Source of the DNA: Clostridium_I sp963725425
Lineage (GTDB): Bacteria > Bacillota > Clostridia > Clostridiales > Clostridiaceae
Direction: 5' to 3'
Assembly (NCBI GenBank): GCA_963725425.1
Contig: CAVRYJ010000031.1
Location: 744,001 to 808,000, forward strand
DNA: 64,000 bases
Below, piece after piece: positions 62,287 through 64,000 of the stretch. The notes under the pieces are model-generated. The model had not been told where the DNA came from. It did not search any database and worked only from the letters and a program-made list of their open reading frames with translations. How positions within the stretch are numbered: the stretch's first letter is position 1; each line of letters opens with the position of its first letter. Made by a program: the position numbers and the translations under genes.

Positions 62287-63419
62287 GCTATCTTCCTCCT
62301 TCCACCAACTGCGGCTATTACAAAAGCAATTATCGCAATTATAAACATTGTTATTATTGATTGACCTGCCACAGAAAGTGAACCACCGTAAATTGCATTA
62401 AACAGTGCTGTTTGTGCCAATTGATTTGGTACATAATTAATGAGTATATTATTACCCATAGACATCTTTATATATCCTCCAGACACAAAAGTGAATATTG
62501 GTACAATTATTCTTAAAATTCCCGATGCTTTATCCGTATCTCCCATAACAGATGCAAACATAACTCCTATTGCTGTTGACAGTACAGACAATGCAAGCAT
62601 TGTAGCAAATATTATAAGTGGATGACCTCCCCAATTTGCACCATAAACATATTTAGTAAATAAAATCAGAACCAAAGCTTGAAGTAGTAATGTAAATATA
62701 GCTCCAAGCAATACACCAAACAGATGCTCAAAAGCCCCAGTTGATGTTGTCTTTATCCTTTTACCAATGTTATTAAAGAACATATCATCTAATTCAGCAC
62801 AGCCATACATGGCACCATACATAAGCGTCATTACTAGCATGGTTACCGCATAATAATCTATAGCTCTAGGGCTCTTGCCCTCTATGCTTAGAAAATTTTC
62901 ATGAATATTTTCACTTGTAGTATATTTAAACCTTTTATTCGCTATTTTAGAAGCAACCATTGTAGTGTTTGCGCCATCATTGTAGCTATCAATTATACTC
63001 TGTACAATAGTATTCCTAACAGAATCACTTTTATTTTCATAGATGTTGATTTTTCCTTTTTTGTCTTTGCTTATATTACTTGAATAATCTTTATCAATAT
63101 ATATAAGAGCCGTGACTTTTCCCTCATTCACAAGTTTAACGCCTTGGTTATAGTTACTTGCTTTTTTAACATCAAGCATATCCTTAATATCCTTGTCTTT
63201 AAGAAAATCATCAAAATTCTTTGATATATCTTTATTATCACTATTTAAATAGTATACAGTTGTTTTTCCTAGGTCTTTAACAGAAAAGGTATCTGTACTT
63301 TTAAGAGCACTTCCTAAAATCAGTATCAAAACTATTGGCAATAATAATGTAGTAATAAGCGTCTTCCTATCACGTAAATTTCTCTGAATTACACTGAGCG
63401 CTATATAAAATACTTTCAA
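62283..63419 (-). CDS. ABC-2 type transporter permease
   Basis: 378 residues with the same plan as its neighbour. N-terminal helix TLITTLLLPIVLILILGSAL, extracytoplasmic domain with GKTTVYYLNSDNKDISKNFDDFL and GKVTALIYIDKDYSSNI, then five helices including AVTMLVMTLMYGAMYGCAELDD and ASGILRIIVPIFTFVSGGYIKM. The two permeases probably form a heterodimer. AAGGAGGTT-type site before the ATG at 63419, 20 bp after the ATPase gene. Confidence 0.9.
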   Translation of the reverse strand: MKVFYIALSVIQRNLRDRKTLITTLLLPIVLILILGSALKSTDTFSVKDLGKTTVYYLNSDNKDISKNFDDFLKDKDIKDMLDVKKASNYNQGVKLVNEGKVTALIYIDKDYSSNISKDKKGKINIYENKSDSVRNTIVQSIIDSYNDGANTTMVASKIANKRFKYTTSENIHENFLSIEGKSPRAIDYYAVTMLVMTLMYGAMYGCAELDDMFFNNIGKRIKTTSTGAFEHLFGVLLGAIFTLLLQALVLILFTKYVYGANWGGHPLIIFATMLALSVLSTAIGVMFASVMGDTDKASGILRIIVPIFTFVSGGYIKMSMGNNILINYVPNQLAQTALFNAIYGGSLSVAGQSIITMFIIAIIAFVIAAVGGRRKIA

Positions 63420-63438
63420 TTTACTAACCTCCTTAATG

Positions 63439-64000
63439 TTAATCTCTTAACTTTCTTCCTGTAAGCGTTAAAAACACCCTTTCTAACGTAGGTTTTTCAA
63501 CAACAATAGAAATGATTTTACTCTTAAATTCAGCTGCCTTACCAGTAATTGCAGTTATATTCTCACTGTTTTTTTCAGACACCACTATTATTGTATTTCC
63601 ATCCACTTCACAGGTTTTAACTCCCTTAATACCCTCTATGCCTTTAATTAATACATCATCAACATGCGATAGTTCTAGCTCCACACTCTCGTCATTTAGT
63701 ATTAATTCTTTTAATTCATCTGTAGTACCAGTGGCAATTTCCTTGCCATGATCAATAATGGTTATCTTTGTACATAGTTGCTCTATTTCCTCCATGTAAT
63801 GTGATGTATATATTATTGTGGACCCAAGCTCATTAAGTTTCTTAACTGACTCCAAAATATGATTTCTTGATTGTGGATCTATACCCACAGTAGGCTCATC
63901 CATGATAATTAGCTTGGGCCTATGAACTATGGCACAAGCTATATTAAGTCTTCTTTTCATTCCACCTGAATATTGCGATGGTTTATCCTTTTGTCTATCC
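63439..64000 (-). CDS. ABC transporter ATP-binding protein, 5' end outside window
   Basis: The C-terminal 187 residues of an ABC-2 exporter ATPase. Reading in from the window edge: DRQKDKPSQYSGGMKRRLNIACAI (signature), Walker B LIIMDEPTVGIDPQSRN, and switch His in IIYTSHYMEEIEQL, typical of the CcmA/NatA/drug-resistance subfamily. A C-terminal regulatory domain follows. Walker A and the start lie beyond 64000. It heads the operon with two permeases. Confidence 0.93.
   Translation of the reverse strand, partial: DRQKDKPSQYSGGMKRRLNIACAIVHRPKLIIMDEPTVGIDPQSRNHILESVKKLNELGSTIIYTSHYMEEIEQLCTKITIIDHGKEIATGTTDELKELILNDESVELELSHVDDVLIKGIEGIKGVKTCEVDGNTIIVVSEKNSENITAITGKAAEFKSKIISIVVEKPTLERVFLTLTGRKLRD

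Overview
The window is AT-rich DNA of a low-GC Gram-positive, almost certainly a Clostridium sensu stricto or close relative. The evidence is strong AGGAGG-type ribosome binding sites, occasional TTG starts, an S-box (SAM-I) and a tryptophan T-box leader, GapN, a MetA/MetY methionine route and clostridial regulator types. No rRNA, tRNA, CRISPR array or phage module was seen.

Layout. 1-12.2 kb: an FtsX-type ABC exporter with a divergent PadR regulator controlled through a 44-bp perfect palindrome, then small regulators and decayed genes (methyltransferase, TetR, alpha/beta hydrolase behind a MerR-type promoter, LysR fragment), an HD phosphohydrolase, a condensation-like acyltransferase and YifB/ComM. 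12.2-20.9 kb: a structured repeat, a coupled LuxE-LuxC pair, a C26 glutamine amidotransferase, a polar amino-acid ABC importer, methylglyoxal synthase, CheV and a zinc-ribbon membrane protein. 21-33.5 kb: a maltodextrin locus (MalEFG-type importer, debranching enzyme, maltose phosphorylase, beta-phosphoglucomutase, cyclomaltodextrinase-type GH13, AraC and LacI regulators) with two matching LacI-type operators. 33.8-40.7 kb: trpEGDCFBA behind a Trp T-box. 41.6-47.6 kb: gapN, a chimera of three gene remnants, and a heterodimeric ABC exporter. 47.6-49.3 kb: an IS1202/ISNCY-like insertion sequence with a 28-bp target duplication. 49.3-51.9 kb: SAM riboswitch, metA, metY. 51.9-55.9 kb: Ser/Thr kinase, PII protein, PP2C phosphatase and an APC permease. 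56-64 kb: BASS transporter, MATE exporter, amtB-glnK, and an ABC-2 exporter cut by the window end.

How genes work together. Maltodextrins enter by MalEFG, are trimmed by the GH13 and debranching enzymes, and maltose is phosphorolysed to glucose plus beta-glucose-1-phosphate, which beta-phosphoglucomutase converts to glucose-6-phosphate. MetA carries the Glu typical of acetyl-CoA-using enzymes and is paired with O-acetylhomoserine sulfhydrylase under a SAM riboswitch. The most interesting proposed system is the PP2C-PII-kinase trio: the PII T-loop has Thr-Glu-Tyr where cyanobacterial PII has the phosphorylated Ser-Glu-Tyr.

Two window-wide patterns stand out. First, many genes end in tandem 7-bp arrays (GTTAAGA, AAAGAAT or GACAAGT units) followed by hairpins; in several cases the array supplies the last codons and the stop. 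Second, eight genes, including trpD and trpF, are broken by single-base indels, mostly in homopolymers. This suggests either sequencing error or real decay and should be settled before the breaks are called biological.
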